A DNA stretch of 64,000 nucleotides, from assembly GCA_963785425.1 (NCBI GenBank), contig CAWAVG010000012.1, forward strand, positions 1 through 64,000, read 5' to 3'. This DNA comes from RYN-133 sp963785425. Lineage in GTDB: Bacteria; Actinomycetota; Actinomycetes; Mycobacteriales; Jatrophihabitantaceae. The notes beneath the pieces were generated by a model that did no database searches, was not told the DNA's origin, and saw only the letters and a list, made by a program, of their open reading frames with translations. Shown here one piece after another: positions 60,734 to 64,000 of this stretch (positions are counted from its first letter, which is position 1; every line of letters begins with the position of its first letter). The position numbers and the translations under genes were made by a program.

Positions 60734-61889
60734 TCAGCGTCGCGAGAGGGACGAGATTCGATGCTCACCCTCGGAAATTCTGCCGGCCACAGCCAGCAGC
60801 GGATCACGGTGTCCGGCAGGGGCCGAGCGCAGATGTCCCTGGTTGACCGTCCAGACGATCAGCGACCCGAGCCCGTGCGCCTTCGCCCACCGGGCCTTGG
60901 CGCCGATCGAGCGCTGGTCCTCGTACGAGACGAAGGTGCAGCGCTGCGGTCCGTGCGGCTTCGCATAGCTGAGGTACGAGGCCTGCGCCGCCTTGTCGAA
61001 CTTGTAGTTCGGCTTCGTCACGTAGTTGTTGTGGATGTTGTTCCAGCTCATCACGTTGTCATCGGCCACCTCGTGAGCGTGCGCGAGGCTCTGTCGCGGC
61101 CCGGTCACGCCCGTCCAGCACATGCCGTAGAAGCCGATGCCGACGCCGAGCTTGCCGGCGGGGATACCGGCCGCGCGATAGGAGCTGAAGCTCACGTCGA
61201 CGGCGGTGGGCGTGTTCGATCCGGCTCCGGTCAGCGCGGACGAGTGCCAGCTGCGCCAGCCCGAGTACGCGTAGGCCATGCCGTAGGTCATGATGTCGAT
61301 CCGATCGAGCTTCCTGCGACAGGCCGCCGAGGAAGCCCGGTGCCGTCGGGAACGTCTTCGACGTCGGATCAACAGGCATCGTGAGCACGGCGTTCGGCAG
61401 CCGACCACGCAGCGCGTTCACCAGAGCCGTGATGTGCGATCGGTCGCCGCCGACAATCGGCTCCCAGTCGAGGTCGAGCCCGGCGAATCCGTAGCGGTGC
61501 ATCGTGGCGACGAGGTTGCCGACGAGCCGGCCCAGGTGGTTCGTCGCAGCGGCAGCGAATGCGTCGTGCTCGCCGGCACCGCCGATCATCAGCATCGGCA
61601 CGACATGGTGCTGTTTCGCGAGCCGGGCCAGGTTCTGCGCCATCGCCGGGCCGCGGGTCGCGTCGATGTCGAAGGACGTGTCGAGCGTGCCGTCGCCGCG
61701 CGGCGTGACCGGGCCGACGACGAGATGCGTCAGCGAGTCCCACTCGATCTGGTTCGCGGGCATGAGGCTGCGCTGGTAGCCGACGTAGTAGCCCATCACC
61801 CATCGTGACGGCGCGGCCGCGGCCGCGGTGTGTGCGAGCGCGGGCAGGGCGGCCGCGGCCAGCAGGACCGCAAGGACGTATCGCTTCAC
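60734..61889 (-). pseudogene. Secreted GH18 (chitinase-like) protein, one frameshift
   Basis: GTG 61889 follows GGGAGGG. Signal peptide YVLAVLLAAAALPALAHT, then WVMGYYVGYQRSLMPANQIE and YGFAGLDLDWEPIVGGDRSH, which is the GH18 catalytic DxDxE stretch (the last Glu is the acid). After FLGGLSQ the frame breaks (near 61320) and resumes LDRIDIMTYGMAYAYSGW, KLGVGIGFYGMCWTGV and a normal C-terminal end. About 385 residues if joined. It would cleave chitin- or peptidoglycan-like sugars outside the cell. Followed closely by the DUF3237 gene. Confidence 0.82.
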
Positions 61890-61909
61890 AGGGCCCTCCC
61901 TTGTCACGC

Positions 61910-63297
61910 TCAGACCAGGTCACGGACGAACCCTGTCAGCTGCGCGAGGTTGCGACACTCGACCATCGGCATCACCCGGCCGAAGTCGTCGGCGACGGAG
62001 TCGCCGGTGTCCCAGGCGGTGCGTCGTTCCGGGTTGAGCCAGTACGCGCGGCGCGCGCGCGCGGCGATGTCACGCAGGACGGGCAGCGCCGGGTCGCCGT
62101 AGTTCGACCGGGCGTCGCCGAGCACGAGCAGCGAGGTGCGCGCCGAGATCGCGTCGAGGTGCCGCTCGTGGAAGATCTCGAACGCCCGGCCGTAGTCGGT
62201 ACGGCCGTACCAGCCGCGCACTTTCGCCTCGCTCGCGAGCCGGCTCACCGATTCGACGAGATCGTCGCCCGGACGGAAGAAGTCCGGTGACCTCGTCGAG
62301 GTCGTCGACGAAGGCGAACACGCGCACCCGGCTGAACTGCTCGCGCAGCGCGTACACAAGCAGCAGGGTGAAGTGGGCGAAGGACGTGACCGACTCGCTC
62401 ACGTCGCACAGGATCACGAGATCGGTCTTGCGCGGACGACGCGGGCGGTGGTGCGTCTCGACCGGCGTGCCACCGAACGACAGCGAGGCCCGGATGGTGC
62501 GGCGGAAGTCGAGCTGGCCCCGGCGGCCGTGCCGGTGCTCGATGGCCAGCCGCGCCGCCAGCCTGCGCGCCAGCGGTTGGATCTCGCGGCGGATCGCAGC
62601 CAGGTCGTCGCGGGTGGCGCTCAGCAGATCGACCCGGTCGACGCTCGGACGCACGGCGCTGCTTCGCGATGCGTTCGCGGCCCGACTCGGCGGCGAGCCG
62701 CCGCTGCACCTCGGTGTCGAGCATCGCCCGGAACCGGTCGATGCGTGCGCCGAGCATCGTCCGCGCATTCCGTTCGGCGAGCCGGTCGTCGTCGCTGCCG
62801 TACAGCACCTGCTCGAGCAGCCCCGCCATCAGCGTCTGCGGCGAGATGCGAGTCTGCGCGGCGTAACCCGACCACGACTGCGTGCCGGGCAGCCGGCCGG
62901 CGACCGCGCCGAACCGGCCGACGCCCTCGCGGGCGAGCTGGGTCATGCGTTGCTCGTCGCCGTCGCGCAGCGCTTCGGCCAGCGCCGCGCGGAAGGCGAG
63001 CAGGTCCGGGTCGTCGCGGCGAAACGTCGAGGTTGCGTGATCGGGATCCGCAGACGGCTCGGGCTCGACGTTGCCGAGCACGGCCGGGAAGTGCAGGTCG
63101 AACAGCGTGTCGAACGCCGGGCGGTCGGTCTGTCGCTTCACGATCGCGGCGGCATAGGCCGCGCGCAGCTGCTCACGGTCGAGCAGGTCGACCGCGCCGA
63201 GCGCGGTCGCGGCGACGATGTCCTCGTCGACCGACACGGCGAGACCGGCGCCGCGCAACGCGACGACGAACTCGTGATGCCGGTCGACGAGGCTCAT
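61910..63297 (-). pseudogene. VWA-domain (CoxE-like) protein, two frameshifts
   Basis: ATG 63297: MSLVDRHHEFVVALRGAGLA, VSVDEDIVAATALGAVDLLD, to GRERIAKQ; a shift near 62660 leads to DRVDLLSATRDDLAAIRREI, FRRTIRASLSFGGTPVETHH and LVILCDVSESVTSFAHFTLL, whose DxSxS is the metal site of a VWA domain; another shift near 62270 leads to FFRPGDDLVESVSRLASEAK to the stop at 61910. Total about 460 residues. VWA proteins of this type work with MoxR ATPases in metal insertion or complex assembly. It directly follows the MoxR gene. Confidence 0.82.
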
Positions 63298-64000
63298 TCG
63301 GCGAGCCGCGGGCAGGTCGAGTTCCTTCACGGCACGGTTGTGGTCGGCCACGTGCTTGAGCACGACGCCGAGCGTCGAGGCGACGGCCGGCCCGTCGAGG
63401 TTGTCGATGCCGAGTGCGAGCAGGGTGCGCGCCCAGTCGATCGACTCGGCCAGCGACGGGGACTTCCGCAGGTCGAGCGTGCGCAGGGTGGCCGCGACGC
63501 GCGCGACCTGCTCGGCCAGCGACCGCTCGAGACCGGGGACGCGTTCGAGCAGGATGTCGCGTTCCCGCTCGGGCGACGGGTAGTCGAGATACAGGTAGAG
63601 GCAGCGGCGCTTGAGCGCCTCGGACAGCTCGCGATTCGCGTTCGACGTGAGCACGACGAACGGACGCCGCGTGGCGGCGATCGTCCCCAGCTCGGGGATC
63701 GTCACCTGGAAGTCCGAGAGCACCTCAAGCAGCAGCGCCTCGACCTCGACGTCGGTCTTGTCGATCTCGTCGATCAGCAGCACCGTCGGGCCGCTGCGGC
63801 GGATGGCGCCGAGCAGCGGCCGGGTGAGCAGGAACTCCTCGGTGAAGATGTCGTCGTGGGTCTGCTCCCACGCCCGACCCGAGTCGCCGGCGGCGCTCGC
63901 CTGGATGCGCAGCAGCTGCTTCTTGTAGTTCCACTCGTAGAGTGCGCGCGCCTCGTCGAGTCCCTCGTAACACTGCAGCCGGATCAGCTCGGCGTCCGTG
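63298..64000 (-). CDS. MoxR-type AAA ATPase, N-terminus beyond the window
   Basis: Open from the right edge. It reads CYEGLDEARALYEWNYKKQL, EEFLLTRPLLGAIRRS, the Walker B stretch TVLLIDEIDKTDVEVEALLL, FVVLTSNANRELSEALKRRC (sensor 1 and arginine-finger region) and LDYPSPERERDILLE, the MoxR order. As read, its frame runs on through DLPAARR into the VWA gene with no stop; a one-base difference would give an ATGA overlap and separate the two. Works as chaperone with the VWA protein. Confidence 0.88.

Noticed and set aside
1..64000. CRISPR array or phage structural genes
   Set aside because: No evenly spaced direct repeats and no capsid, tail or terminase motifs were found.

Overview
The window is high-GC DNA from an actinobacterium. 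Evidence: many GTG starts, Tat and lipoprotein signals, F420-type luciferase-like oxidoreductases, a DUF222/HNH gene, and core-gene content that I recall as matching the Mycobacterium tuberculosis stretch gltX - leuB - ilvBNC - gatCAB - ligA - mnmA - iscS - etfAB. It is not Mycobacterium: the accessory genes differ and the genus cannot be named from sequence alone (a Frankiales/Jatrophihabitans-like lineage would fit).

Left part (1 to about 10,770) is an integrated mobile element, seen from its integrase end. A tyrosine integrase (9639-10766) lies beside the 3' end of tRNA-Glu(CTC), the usual layout of an element inserted in a tRNA gene. The element holds a relaxase start with a frameshift at the left edge, a nested inverted repeat upstream of it (possible oriT or operator), two decayed antitoxin/PIN-toxin modules, an intact and a decayed copy of one lipoprotein family, an IstB remnant, and one intact operon (4884-8014). 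That operon encodes MauE-like and MauD-like redox proteins, a Tat-exported protein with 17 cysteines in about 84 mature residues, a 25-residue hydrophobic peptide, a multi-pass membrane protein, a 78-residue protein and an NTF2-like lipoprotein. It is the most interesting system here.

Right part is chromosomal backbone. 10.8-16.1 kb: tRNA-Glu, tRNA-Gln, an acyl-CoA dehydrogenase, a broken hydrolase, gltX and an FAH-family enzyme. 16.2-30.2 kb: branched-chain amino acid genes (cimA, leuB, ilvC, ilvN, ilvB, ilvD), interrupted by two efflux pump/regulator pairs. cimA and ilvB each follow a short leader peptide rich in Ile or Leu/Val/Ile codons plus a terminator, so both are probably controlled by attenuation. 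30.2-36.8 kb: membrane proteins, a dehydrogenase, a broken sorbosone dehydrogenase-like lipoprotein, and a BtuF-like plus FhuF-like pair. 36.8-48.8 kb: gatCAB, ACT protein, SDR, PAP2 phosphatase, ligA, a MetE-like protein, mnmA and a cysteine desulfurase. With gltX and both tRNAs this window holds the parts of the indirect Gln-tRNA(Gln) pathway. 48.8-64 kb: transporters, etfAB, a GAF regulator, OsmC, oxidoreductases, DUF222/HNH, GH18, and a MoxR/VWA pair cut by the window end.

Several non-essential backbone genes carry single-base frameshifts (hydrolase, sorbosone dehydrogenase, LLM oxidoreductase, Gfo/Idh, HNH, GH18, VWA), while every housekeeping gene is intact. This is either real gene decay or residual assembly indels. 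Two 66-bp nested inverted repeats sit between convergent genes and look like a genome-specific repeat family.
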